Assembly: GCF_902491285.1 (NCBI RefSeq)
Contig: NZ_CABUHK010000034.1
Span: 1-51,421 of the forward strand
Length of the DNA stretch: 51,421 nucleotides
Direction: 5' to 3'
DNA from: an uncultured Bacteroides sp.
GTDB taxonomy: Bacteria > Bacteroidota > Bacteroidia > Bacteroidales > Bacteroidaceae
Part shown: piece after piece, positions 1-9,003 of the stretch
Position numbering within the stretch: position 1 is the first letter of the stretch
Layout: the number at the start of each line of letters is the position of its first letter
The notes under the pieces: generated by a model
Databases searched by the model: none
Seen by the model: only the letters and a program-made list of their open reading frames with translations
What the model was told of the DNA's origin: nothing
Translations under genes and position numbers: made by a program

Positions 1-2213
1 ACCGGGCTGAATGACAGTTTATGTTCGTAGATACCATTCTTATCGCTTTCTTTCATAGCAGGATACTCCTCGGAAGCAACTTTTGTAAAGTTCTTGCCGT
101 CGTCCGAAACTTCTACGGAGAGTCCTCTCGCGTCAAACACCCAGTCGCCCTTCTCCACGCAAGTAGAAATAGCAACGCTCGAAATCTCGGTAGGTTGCTG
201 AAGGTCGATAGTCATATCCATATCGTTCTTGTAGAACGCAATCCAACGACCGGTTTTGTAATTGCCATTTCCTTTCAAGCCGTCTACTAATGTAGATTCG
301 CCTTTGAACATGTATTGCTTATTGACCGGCTGGTTGGCTACAATCGGCTTCATGCTGGATTTGCTGAAATTAACCTTTTCAGAAACCACACGGCTGTTTC
401 CGGTAGGACGGACAGCAATGGCAGAGAAAGTTACATTTTCCTTGATTTTCAGCGGGCTTTCATAAAGCGGAGAAGCAGCGGTAGGTTCCGTGCCGTCCAA
501 GGTGTAATGGATAGGCGCATTGTCAATGGTTGACAAAGTGATGTCCAGTGTACCGTCTGCCGGATTCGGAGTGTATTCGGCAGTTACGTTAAATACATGT
601 TTACCATAATTGTATCCTTCCGCATCGTACCACTTAATCAGGCGCGGCAGACGGGAGAGGAAGTCTTCATAATTCTTCTTGTCGGGAGCAGACCACTGGA
701 TTTCGGACAAGGCAGCCCAACGCGGCAATACCATATACTGGGCATGAGAGAAAGTAGGAATGTATTCAGTCCAAAGGTTAGCCTGTACGCCCTTGATATA
801 TTTCTGTTCTTCCGGAGTGAGGGAAGCCGGCATCGGCTCGTAGCTATACACTCTTTCAAGAGGCAGATAACCACCGATACCGAGAGGTTCGTTCTCTGTA
901 TCTTTGGTCTGATAGTAGTCGAAATACAAGTAAGTGTTCGGTGTCATAATCACATCGTGTTTCTGCTTGGCAGCTTCGATACCACCCTTCTCACCACGCC
1001 ATGACATGACAGTCGCATTCGGTGCAAGTCCGCCTTCGAGGATTTCATCCCAACCGATAATCTGACGTCCGTGGTCGTTCAGGAATTTTTCGATATGGTT
1101 GATAACAAAGCTCTGCAAACGTTCTTCCTTACTATGCTTATCGTCGGACTTCAAGCCCAGCGCCTTGATACGTGCCTGACATTTCGGACATTTCTCCCAA
1201 CGCACTTTCGGACATTCGTCACCGCCTACATGGATATATTCCGACGGGAAGATTTCAATCAGTTCGGCATATACGTCTTCGAGGAATTTCAATACCTGGT
1301 CGTTTCCGGCACAGAGCACGTCTTCGGATACACCCCATTGTCTCCATACTTCGTACGGGCCACCAGTACAGCCGAGTTCCGGATAAGCGGCAAGGGCTGC
1401 CTGCATATGTCCCGGAAGGTCGATTTCGGGGATAACGGTGATGTAACGTTCAGCAGCATAGGCTACGATGTCTTTTGCCTGTTCCTGAGTGTAGAAACCG
1501 CCGTAAGGCTTGCCGTCATACTCGCCGGAGTTACGTCCGATGACTGTCTCTGTTCTCTTGGAACCGACTTCCGTCAGTTTCGGATATTTCTTGATTTCCA
1601 GACGCCAGCCCTGGTCTTCAGTAATATGCCAGTGGAAACGGTTCATATTGTGCAAAGCCATCATGTCGATATATGTCTTCACTTCATCTACGGTAAAGAA
1701 ATGGCGGCTGGTGTCGAAGTGTGCACCACGATAAGAGAAACGGGGAGCATCCTTGATTTCTACCGCCGGCAAAGCTATATCCGCACCCACTGCAACAGGC
1801 AGGGATTTGCGCAAAGACTGGATTCCGTAGAATACGCCGGCTTCCGTAGGACCGGTAATGGTTATTCCGTCACCGGCAACTTTCAACTGATAAGATTCGG
1901 GATTTTCGGCTTCCGCTCCCAATGCCAGTACAATGGCGTTCTTGCCTTCTGTTCCGGCTTCGATGGCAAAGTCTTTTCCGGTAGCTGTTTTCAGATAGTC
2001 TGCCAGGAATTTTGCGTTGCGTTGCATCTTTTCGTTACCTTCCGGATAAAGGATTTTCACTCCGCTCTTCAGGATGAAGGGACTTCCCTGAGCTGTAACA
2101 ATTTCCTGCGGCAAGGGGATGATCTGGTAATCAGCTTCTTGTTGCGCAGACTGGCACGAGGCAAAAAGTCCCGCCACTGCCAGGCATCCGGTTAGTTTTA
2201 AGAATTGTTTCAT
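1..2213 (-). CDS. GH20 beta-N-acetylhexosaminidase lipoprotein (3' end cut by window edge)
   Basis: This enzyme should remove terminal beta-linked GlcNAc or GalNAc from host glycans at the cell surface or in the periplasm. My reading starts at the ATG at 2213 and stays open to the window edge (about 737 codons), so the C-terminus is missing. A lipoprotein signal is visible (LFASC lipobox near residue 20). The GH20 catalytic barrel carries the HVGGDE motif, with the Asp-Glu pair at residues 332-333; the Asp orients the substrate acetamido group and the Glu is the acid/base in this family. After the barrel come a chitobiase C-terminal-like stretch (HYTLDGTEPT) and a segment resembling an F5/8 type C carbohydrate-binding domain. 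It is the last visible gene of the sialidase operon, 36 bp after the beta-mannosidase. Family is certain; exact linkage is not. Confidence 0.93.
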   Translation of the reverse strand, partial: MKQFLKLTGCLAVAGLFASCQSAQQEADYQIIPLPQEIVTAQGSPFILKSGVKILYPEGNEKMQRNAKFLADYLKTATGKDFAIEAGTEGKNAIVLALGAEAENPESYQLKVAGDGITITGPTEAGVFYGIQSLRKSLPVAVGADIALPAVEIKDAPRFSYRGAHFDTSRHFFTVDEVKTYIDMMALHNMNRFHWHITEDQGWRLEIKKYPKLTEVGSKRTETVIGRNSGEYDGKPYGGFYTQEQAKDIVAYAAERYITVIPEIDLPGHMQAALAAYPELGCTGGPYEVWRQWGVSEDVLCAGNDQVLKFLEDVYAELIEIFPSEYIHVGGDECPKVRWEKCPKCQARIKALGLKSDDKHSKEERLQSFVINHIEKFLNDHGRQIIGWDEILEGGLAPNATVMSWRGEKGGIEAAKQKHDVIMTPNTYLYFDYYQTKDTENEPLGIGGYLPLERVYSYEPMPASLTPEEQKYIKGVQANLWTEYIPTFSHAQYMVLPRWAALSEIQWSAPDKKNYEDFLSRLPRLIKWYDAEGYNYGKHVFNVTAEYTPNPADGTLDITLSTIDNAPIHYTLDGTEPTAASPLYESPLKIKENVTFSAIAVRPTGNSRVVSEKVNFSKSSMKPIVANQPVNKQYMFKGESTLVDGLKGNGNYKTGRWIAFYKNDMDMTIDLQQPTEISSVAISTCVEKGDWVFDARGLSVEVSDDGKNFTKVASEEYPAMKESDKNGIYEHKLSFSP

Positions 2214-2249
2214 AAACTAAAAATTAAGTGTTAAGTTACTAATAGATAT

Positions 2250-4898
2250 TTAATTATAGGTTTCACGAATATGTCTGAGTCTCAAAGGCAACTCCTCTCC
2301 TTTCTTGATTCGGGGAGAAGTAATGATAACCGTTTTACGTTCTCCGGGCAAGAGGTCGAAGAAGTTATCACTAAAACGGGCGCCCTGCAAAGGAACTTCG
2401 ATAAAGACATCTTTTGCCAAGGCAGGAGAAAGAAGCGTCAGTTCGCATTTGCCGTCTGTCTGCTTCATCTTGCAGGTGATGGTCGTTTCGGGCAGGAGCA
2501 GGTCTTTGGTCTTCTCGAAGAAATAGACTGTTTCATCAATGATACGTCCGGACCCGTCTTTCAGGGTCAGTTGCATGAAGCAATGGCGGAACATTTCCGA
2601 AAGCCGGGTATCCGTTGAAGATTGAGAGGTTCCCGTAGATTTACGTTCTGCAAATGAGAGCAAATCGTCCTGCTTCGCCCGGTACACGCATTTGGAAGTA
2701 TTTGCCGGAACCGAAAAAGATTTCAGCAGTACCGGTTTCCCAGCCTTTTTCCCTTCAAAGTCTGTTATTTTCATCTCCAATGTCATCTTCTCCATCGTAT
2801 CGAGACAGTCGGAAAGAATATAAACGCACAGACTGTCATTCTGCTGAACGGGGTTGATATGGATAGGTGCGAACGCACGCTTCGCCTGATAATGCAGGGC
2901 TTTCCAGTTGCCATAATAGTCGATGCCCGACCAGGAGACAACGGGCCAACTGTCGTTCAACTGCCAGTATAGCGTACCCATGCAGTAAGGACGGTTGCGG
3001 CGGTGAGCTTCCAAGCCGTGACGTATACCTTGTCCCTGCAATACAAGTCCGACATAGACGAAATCCTCAAATTTATCGGGTACGATATAATCACGTTCCA
3101 TATAGGTACGAATCAAGTCATTGCCGATGCTGCTCTTCTGATGAGCATTCATCACTTCCGATTCGATTTGGTAATCTTCGGGGGATGCGAATGTGGCAAT
3201 GGTTTTCATTTCGGGGAAAGACTGGAAACCGAATTCACTCATGAAACGCGGCAAATCGGTATCCAATGATTCAAAAGGTTTCTTTCCGTACCAGACACCC
3301 CAGTTGTGGCTATCCCCTATCCCCCATGACTCGGGACGTCCCCAGTTGGCAAGGTAAGGAGAGCTATGGACGTAAAAGCGGTCAGCGTCAAGTTCTTTCA
3401 CTTTGGCGGGAAGTAACTCACGGAAAAGTTTGTCATAGCCGGTCATCATCTCCTGATAAATTTCCGGGGTGTATTTCTTCTGATACCCCCAGTATTTCAG
3501 GGCTTCAAGTATCTCGTTGTTGCCGCACCACATGGCTAGCGAAGGGTGATTGCGGAGACGGCGGATGTTGTAGCAGGCTTCCGCCTCTACCCGTTTCAGA
3601 AAAGTGGGATCGGACGGATATGGGGTGCAGGCAAACATAAAGTCCTGCCAAACCAAAATTCCGTTCTCATCTGCCAAATCGTAGAAACGGTCGTCCTCGT
3701 ACGTTCCGCCGCCCCATACGCGGATGACGTTCATGTTCGCTTCCTTGATGTCATGGAACAATGTCTGGTAGCGTTCGGTCGTCACATTCGTCAGAAGGGC
3801 GTCCTGCGGTATGTAGTTGGCTCCCTTGGCAAACATCGGGATACCGTTTACTTCAAAATAGAAGGATTCTCCGTCCGCATCCTTCTCGTTCACCAGACGG
3901 ACGGTGCGGAGTCCTATGCGATGAGATTGTTCGGCCACAACTTTGCCGTCAGAAACCACCTGGGCAGAGAAGTCATACAATGCCGGTTTGCCCCAACCGT
4001 TCGGCATCCAACGTACCGGAGAGACGACTTCGGAAGGGATACGGACAAAGTTGATTCCGGGTTGCAGGGTGACGGGTCGGTTGACTACGCTTTCTTCCCC
4101 TTTTTCAAAGGAATAGCTGATGCGCACTTCTGCCTGAAGCGGATGAGAAAGTATATTGGTTATTTGCAGTTCATTAGACAGCTTGGCCGATTGTTCCGTC
4201 AACGACAGTTGCCTGACATGGTAATCGTTAATGGAAGCGGCGTCATAGAAACGGAGTTTCACCGGACGCCAGATACCGCTGGTCACCATGCGGATTCCCC
4301 AATCCCAGCCGTAGCTATAAGGAGCCTTACGGGAGAATACACTTAAATGTTTCTCGTGGTGGTCGTTATCCGCAGGATAATTAAATCCGTTGGATGCGTA
4401 TTGAGGAAGGGTCTGCCGGATAGGCGAATGAAAATATATATGGAGTAAGTTTTCCCCCGGACGAAGTTGCGGCTTTACGGGTAACGAATAGCCGACAAAC
4501 ATATTATCAGCTTTCAACAGCAACGAGCCGTTAAGATAGACATCCGCATAAGTATCCAGACCTTCAAAGATGAGTTGTGCGTCGTCCCTCTTCAGTTGTT
4601 CCGCCGTGACGGCAAAAGAGGTACGGTATTCCCAGTCTTCGTTTTCCACCCATTGGATTTTCTGCTCGTTCGTTCCATAAAAAGGAGAAGGAAGGAGTTT
4701 GTGGTAAATGAGGTCTTGATGTACTGTGCCGGGCACTTCCGCCGTCCGCCATAGCTCTGTTCCTGCCTGAGCAAATTCCCAGCCGGAATGTAGGATTACA
4801 ACTTCTGAATTGTCATTACTCTGTGCATACGCCATGCTGCAACAACATAGTAGTCCGCACGCAATCTGAGCCTTTTTTCCTGTCAAACTAAATATCAT
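2250..4898 (-). CDS. GH2 beta-mannosidase
   Basis: Exo-beta-mannosidase, expected to remove the beta-mannose of the N-glycan core or of mannosides. I chose the ATG at 4898 (882 aa) over an upstream in-frame TTG at 4928, because the ATG places a normal signal peptide at the very N-terminus (ending SMAYAQ). With that start the acid/base Glu of CGNNE is residue 462 and the nucleophile Glu of MSEFG is residue 555. As I recall, these are the numbers for the characterised B. thetaiotaomicron enzyme BtMan2A. The order is the usual GH2 one: N-terminal jelly-roll sugar-binding domain, immunoglobulin-like domain, TIM barrel (about 330-660) and C-terminal beta domains. It lies between the esterase-kelch fusion and a GH20 gene in one operon, fitting sequential N-glycan trimming after desialylation. 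The signal peptide suggests a periplasmic location. Confidence 0.94.
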   Translation of the reverse strand: MIFSLTGKKAQIACGLLCCCSMAYAQSNDNSEVVILHSGWEFAQAGTELWRTAEVPGTVHQDLIYHKLLPSPFYGTNEQKIQWVENEDWEYRTSFAVTAEQLKRDDAQLIFEGLDTYADVYLNGSLLLKADNMFVGYSLPVKPQLRPGENLLHIYFHSPIRQTLPQYASNGFNYPADNDHHEKHLSVFSRKAPYSYGWDWGIRMVTSGIWRPVKLRFYDAASINDYHVRQLSLTEQSAKLSNELQITNILSHPLQAEVRISYSFEKGEESVVNRPVTLQPGINFVRIPSEVVSPVRWMPNGWGKPALYDFSAQVVSDGKVVAEQSHRIGLRTVRLVNEKDADGESFYFEVNGIPMFAKGANYIPQDALLTNVTTERYQTLFHDIKEANMNVIRVWGGGTYEDDRFYDLADENGILVWQDFMFACTPYPSDPTFLKRVEAEACYNIRRLRNHPSLAMWCGNNEILEALKYWGYQKKYTPEIYQEMMTGYDKLFRELLPAKVKELDADRFYVHSSPYLANWGRPESWGIGDSHNWGVWYGKKPFESLDTDLPRFMSEFGFQSFPEMKTIATFASPEDYQIESEVMNAHQKSSIGNDLIRTYMERDYIVPDKFEDFVYVGLVLQGQGIRHGLEAHRRNRPYCMGTLYWQLNDSWPVVSWSGIDYYGNWKALHYQAKRAFAPIHINPVQQNDSLCVYILSDCLDTMEKMTLEMKITDFEGKKAGKPVLLKSFSVPANTSKCVYRAKQDDLLSFAERKSTGTSQSSTDTRLSEMFRHCFMQLTLKDGSGRIIDETVYFFEKTKDLLLPETTITCKMKQTDGKCELTLLSPALAKDVFIEVPLQGARFSDNFFDLLPGERKTVIITSPRIKKGEELPLRLRHIRETYN

Positions 4899-4958
4899 AG
4901 TGGGGGTATTAGATATTAACGGAGTCAAAGATATTACATTTTTGTCAATTTTCCCCCA

Positions 4959-7900
4959 TTATTCAATCGTTATTTTTATAATTTCGGAAGTACGAATGCC
5001 GGGCTTCAACTCTCCATTGATATTATAATATGTTTTGTCCCCTCCTGCCAACGAAGCTCCGGCGCGTGCCACTCTCGGTGTACGGGTGATTTCCTGCCAG
5101 ATATTCTGATTCATATTATAGACCAATACACGGTCATTAAATTTATACCATTCTACCGGATGAAGGAGATAATCTTTCTCCGGACGTTGAAGAGCTGCCA
5201 GAAAGATGTCTTTATTTACCCCTCCTGTGCAAAGCGCCAGACTGTCGTTTAACACAACAGCCGCCGCTCCCCCTAAGGATATAATGTCTCCGTCACTTCC
5301 TTTCGGGGTAGCTACCGGAGTCCACTGCCGGGATACGGAAGAATAACAGTAACCATTTGTAGAAAGTGTGGCGGGCCTCCCCTCAGTGGAAGGAGCAAAT
5401 CCACCCCATAGGTAAAAACGGGCTTCGTCTCCCCTGCGCTGTCCGGCACAGACGGCTTGCGTCCGTGCGTCTCCGGGAAATTCCGGTAACTCCTGCCACC
5501 CTGCCGGAAGATTAGCCAAATCGAGACAAAGGAATGAGTTTGAAGGTTGGCCGTTTCTATTTCCTCCGGCAACAAATAGCTGTTCTCCAATCAATGTTCC
5601 ACACATATTATCCAATGTATAAGGTAAAGCCGGTAATGTTTCTATCACGACTTTCCCTTTCTTTTCATTCTTCACATTTCCATTCCGCCCATCCCACCGG
5701 ATTTTATAAACAGAATTCAGCGCCCCCTGTCCGTTGTTTCCTCCTATGCAGATGATGCCGTCCGGACAAGATACGGAAACCCCGTAAGCGGCAGGAACGG
5801 GAAGCTCTCCCACTTTATTCCAAAGAAGCAGAGTGTCGGGATTTATTTCTGCCGCATAGATACCTTGGTAGTATTTCTTTTTTCCTCCTTCACTAGCAGG
5901 TGTTCCGGGAAAGTTGCAGCCGCCGGCTATGAATAGTTTTCCATTCAGGATTCCCGAATAACAGGCAGAAACGCCCGATTTGATGCCTTTCTCTGATTTC
6001 GGGAATCCTTCCATTTTCTGCAAGCGGATATCAGTAATGAACCGTTCGGGTGCTTCCGCCCGAAAGGTTGATGCCGGCAAGCCTGCTTCATTCACCAGGT
6101 TCGCCCGTGTGAAAGGCTGCCAGCCATAGCGGACGTATCGCGGATGTTTTACCTGTTCACTATATACTTTTATCTGACCGTTTATTATCTCGGCAACTGC
6201 GGGGTAATAGACGCCGTCCGTTTCGGCTACTTCAAACGTGCGCAAGGCACCGCCATCCGAACTCTTTAAGCCTTTGCCATAGTCGAACGTCACAAATACC
6301 GCATCCTCACGGAAATCTGCATGACGGAACAACGGACCGGACGGCAACACGCCCGACATACCATACGTCTTATGCAAAGCCCAGCGCGCCAGTCGTTCGC
6401 CAATGGGTTTCTTATTTCTGGGATGTACGTCCAGTGAATCACCATAATCACTCGACACCGCCATTCCCGTATTCGATATTTCGTTCATCATCCTGCGCTG
6501 ACTGTCACGGAACCACGGCCATGAAGGACGGGCTATACTGGAGAGCTGGACATAATAGAACGGCAGTTCCTCATTCCCCCAGTTCTTACGCCAACTGCTG
6601 ATTAAGAGCTTGAAGAGTTTCTCGTGAGCCTCGTAATTATGGGCGTTCGATTCTCCCTGATACCAAATCACACCTTTGACCGGATATTGCGCTAACGGAC
6701 GAATCCCCGACTCGTACAAATAACAAGGTTCGTAAGGGTGGCGTTGGAATTTCTCTTTCGACTGTTTGATGTTTAATGCAGCACGTCCGCGTACCCAGTC
6801 TTGTATAAAGTCATTGTGTGTCCAGTCTTTTAAGATAGCCGGGAAGTGGTATTCCAACGTATTCCGGTCTATCCATGATTCGGTAGGTGAACCGCCGATT
6901 GCATTGCATATCAGCCCTACCGGAACTTTCAAGCTATCCCGCAACATCCGACCGAAATAGGATGCTATCGCCGAAAAACGGGCAGCATTGTCGGGAGTAC
7001 AGGTTTGCCATTCTGTGTCTTTATAATATTGAAGATGATTCAGGGAGTCGAGGACGGAAGCATCCCATTGCACCGCGTCCGTGCGCCAACGGGCTTTCAT
7101 GTCATACAAGCGCAACTGTTCGTCGGCAGCTTGGGGTATGTCTTTTTTGCCGGTAGTGGCTTGGCTCAACATAAACTCCATGTTCGACTGACCGGAACAT
7201 AGCCAGACTTCTCCTGCCAGAACATTTGAATATTTCAAGGTTCTTTTGGGGGTGGAGATTGTCAGCGTATAGGGACCACCCGCTTTCAACGGGGATAATT
7301 TCACTGACCACTTCCCGTCCGGTGTAGTTTTGGTAATCCACCTCTGATGGTCTATGCGAACTGTGACTTGTTCTCCCGCATTGGCTGTCCCGTGAATCAA
7401 CAAAGGGGTATCACGTTGGAGAACCATATTATCCGTGTAAAGCGGGGATAATTTCAAGCCGCCATAATCTCCGGTGATAGCCGAATAAACAGTTTTTGCC
7501 ATTATCGCTGCCCCTTCGGCAGTAGGATGAACGGCATCCGGCAACAAGAAAGGATAAGGATAAAGCGGTTCGTGGAAATCTATCAACTGCACACCGGCAT
7601 AACGAGCTACCGTTTCGATAGCCGTTTGTATCTCGCCGTGCCAGTCACGGGTTCCCGACAGGAAACGGGCATGGCGGTCGGCAATCGGAGTCATTCGGGC
7701 TATGATAATCCGTGCGTCGGGATTAGTTTTGCGGAATGTGTCAATCAGACTTAAATAGTCTTTCACGAAAAAATCGCGGTAATTGGGCCAGTCACGAGGG
7801 TCGGTATCATTGATTCCCAAATGAATGACAACGATGTCTCCTGCAAAATCCAATGCTTTCTTATATTCTTCCTGACAGGTATAGGGGCGGTGTCCCTGAT

Positions 7901-8114
7901 TGAGCAAGGTTGCACCGGGCTTCCCGAAGTTCCCGACTTCATAACGCTCACCCAGCAGTTTCTGCAACTGTACGGGATAAGATTGCGTTGCACGGTCGGA
8001 TAATCCGGTTCCGTAGGTGATGCTGTTTCCTACGCATGCAACTTTCATCCGTTGTTGGGCAGACAGTGCGCAGCAAACGAACAGACAGACGGATAGTATC
8101 AGAATCTTTTTCAT
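4959..8114 (-). CDS. Sialate O-acetylesterase (two SGNH domains) fused to NanM-like kelch mutarotase domain
   Basis: A 1051-residue exported protein with three parts. Residues 1-19 are a signal peptide. Residues about 22-210 form a GDSL/SGNH hydrolase domain with GNSIT near residue 30 and a DAVHP block near 190. Residues about 215-690 match a sialate O-acetylesterase (SASA) domain with CSGQSN (Ser310), YQGESN and a DVHP block near 560. Residues about 700-1051 are kelch repeats of the N-acetylneuraminate mutarotase (NanM/YjhT) type, with repeated IAGG, IGGNN and VAGGN turns; about 350 residues is the length of a full NanM. The esterase part should remove O-acetyl groups that block sialidases. 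The kelch part should speed anomer conversion of released Neu5Ac. Joining the two functions in one chain is the notable point. It lies between an SGNH gene and the beta-mannosidase gene. Confidence 0.9.
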   Translation of the reverse strand: MKKILILSVCLFVCCALSAQQRMKVACVGNSITYGTGLSDRATQSYPVQLQKLLGERYEVGNFGKPGATLLNQGHRPYTCQEEYKKALDFAGDIVVIHLGINDTDPRDWPNYRDFFVKDYLSLIDTFRKTNPDARIIIARMTPIADRHARFLSGTRDWHGEIQTAIETVARYAGVQLIDFHEPLYPYPFLLPDAVHPTAEGAAIMAKTVYSAITGDYGGLKLSPLYTDNMVLQRDTPLLIHGTANAGEQVTVRIDHQRWITKTTPDGKWSVKLSPLKAGGPYTLTISTPKRTLKYSNVLAGEVWLCSGQSNMEFMLSQATTGKKDIPQAADEQLRLYDMKARWRTDAVQWDASVLDSLNHLQYYKDTEWQTCTPDNAARFSAIASYFGRMLRDSLKVPVGLICNAIGGSPTESWIDRNTLEYHFPAILKDWTHNDFIQDWVRGRAALNIKQSKEKFQRHPYEPCYLYESGIRPLAQYPVKGVIWYQGESNAHNYEAHEKLFKLLISSWRKNWGNEELPFYYVQLSSIARPSWPWFRDSQRRMMNEISNTGMAVSSDYGDSLDVHPRNKKPIGERLARWALHKTYGMSGVLPSGPLFRHADFREDAVFVTFDYGKGLKSSDGGALRTFEVAETDGVYYPAVAEIINGQIKVYSEQVKHPRYVRYGWQPFTRANLVNEAGLPASTFRAEAPERFITDIRLQKMEGFPKSEKGIKSGVSACYSGILNGKLFIAGGCNFPGTPASEGGKKKYYQGIYAAEINPDTLLLWNKVGELPVPAAYGVSVSCPDGIICIGGNNGQGALNSVYKIRWDGRNGNVKNEKKGKVVIETLPALPYTLDNMCGTLIGEQLFVAGGNRNGQPSNSFLCLDLANLPAGWQELPEFPGDARTQAVCAGQRRGDEARFYLWGGFAPSTEGRPATLSTNGYCYSSVSRQWTPVATPKGSDGDIISLGGAAAVVLNDSLALCTGGVNKDIFLAALQRPEKDYLLHPVEWYKFNDRVLVYNMNQNIWQEITRTPRVARAGASLAGGDKTYYNINGELKPGIRTSEIIKITIE

Positions 8115-8118
8115 TTTT

Positions 8119-8186
8119 TCCGGTATTTATCTTTCTCCGATATTTAGTTCTTTCAGATATTTAACTATTTCAGATATTTAGCCCTA
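8119..8186. repeat. Four-copy 17-bp tandem repeat in an intergenic gap
   Basis: The gap between the esterase-kelch start (8114) and the SGNH stop (8191) is almost wholly a degenerate 17-bp tandem repeat. Units begin at 8119, 8136, 8153 and 8170. The shared core is TCMGRTATTTA, followed by a variable 5-6 bases, for example TCAGATATTTAACTATT at 8153. A fifth partial copy (ATATTTAC) follows at 8187. Confidence 0.8.
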
Positions 8187-8190
8187 ATAT

Positions 8191-8856
8191 TTACTTCTTT
8201 CCAATGTAAGGTTTCACAATCTCCACCCATTTCAGATAACCTTTTCCAAGAAGATGCAAACCGTCATTTGTGTAGGCAGTGTTCATCTTTCCGGTTTGCT
8301 CGTCTATAAAGTGAGAGTACAAGTCTATATAAGTCAATCCTTCCTTCTCTGCCAGGCGGACTATTCCTTTATTGATTTCGGGGATAACCTGCCAACGGGA
8401 AGTATGCCCCTTGAACATATTGTAATGGTCGGTGACGGGAAGAACACTTTGCAGATATAGCTTTGTTTTCGGTGAATCAGCCTTTATCTTTTGAGCAATC
8501 ATTCCGATACGGGATACAATCGTATCAGCGGACGTTCCACGGCTCACATCATTGATACCAATCAGCAGAAATATTTTAGCAGGTTTTCCTTTCAAGATAG
8601 CGTCCAGACGGTCATATACTCCCATACAAATATCACCGCTGATTCCACGGTTTTTCACATGTTTGTTATGAAACAGCTCCGCCCATTCGGCACCGTTCGT
8701 GATACTGTTTCCCAGGAAAATAATGTCGCTGGAAGTAACAGGCAGTTCCTCAAACAACGTAGCACGCTGGTAATAAAACGTAGAATATTTGCGTTCCTGA
8801 GCATGGCATGCCAAAGCCAGGGTCAATATGACCACTAAAAACAAGTTCTTCTTCAT
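8191..8856 (-). CDS. Secreted SGNH/GDSL-family esterase
   Basis: A 221-aa exported hydrolase with a signal peptide ending near ACHAQ (residues 1-20). The SGNH blocks are clear: FLGNSIT with the nucleophile Ser51, GISGDI, GINDVSRG, and NDGLHL with Asp198 and His201. It resembles the small Bacteroides acylhydrolases annotated as GDSL or sialate O-acetylesterase-like, and its sequence is related to the N-terminal domain of the neighbouring fusion protein. In this operon the likely job is removing O-acetyl or other acyl groups from glycans so that sialidase and hexosaminidases can act. The substrate is inferred from context only. It sits between a GH20 gene and the esterase-kelch fusion, with repeat-filled gaps on both sides. 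Confidence 0.88.
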   Translation of the reverse strand: MKKNLFLVVILTLALACHAQERKYSTFYYQRATLFEELPVTSSDIIFLGNSITNGAEWAELFHNKHVKNRGISGDICMGVYDRLDAILKGKPAKIFLLIGINDVSRGTSADTIVSRIGMIAQKIKADSPKTKLYLQSVLPVTDHYNMFKGHTSRWQVIPEINKGIVRLAEKEGLTYIDLYSHFIDEQTGKMNTAYTNDGLHLLGKGYLKWVEIVKPYIGKK

Positions 8857-8890
8857 GGCTATTCTTTTTATTTACTAATTAGTATATCCG

Positions 8891-8952
8891 TTTTTCATTA
8901 TAGCATATTTCTTTTTCATTATAGCATATTTCTTTTTCATTATAGCATATCC
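8891..8952. repeat. Three-copy 21-bp tandem repeat upstream of the SGNH esterase
   Basis: Units start at 8891, 8912 and 8933 with a 21-bp period. The first two are identical and the third differs only at its last bases. Each contains TTTTTCATTATAGCATAT. A degraded relative (CTCATGGCATATTCG) follows near 8960. The array fills most of the 147-bp gap between the GH20 stop (9004) and the esterase start (8856). There are no spacers, so it is not CRISPR. Confidence 0.9.
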
Positions 8953-9003
8953 GAATTAGCTCATGGCATATTCGTTAATGCCCTTCCCCTTATGATTGGT
9001 ATG

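Noticed and set aside
1071..2195. Plus-strand open frame of 374 codons
   Set aside because: It lies wholly antisense to the GH20 gene, and its translation has no recognisable domain. Long antisense frames are common opposite real coding sequence.
3546..4346. Plus-strand open frame of 266 codons
   Set aside because: Antisense shadow of the beta-mannosidase, whose catalytic motifs prove the minus strand is the coding one.
4899..4928. TTG start for the beta-mannosidase
   Set aside because: It would put ten extra residues before the signal peptide. The downstream ATG also gives catalytic residue numbers (462, 555) matching my recollection of BtMan2A.
8891..8952. CRISPR array
   Set aside because: Units are directly adjacent with no spacers, and no cas genes are in the window.
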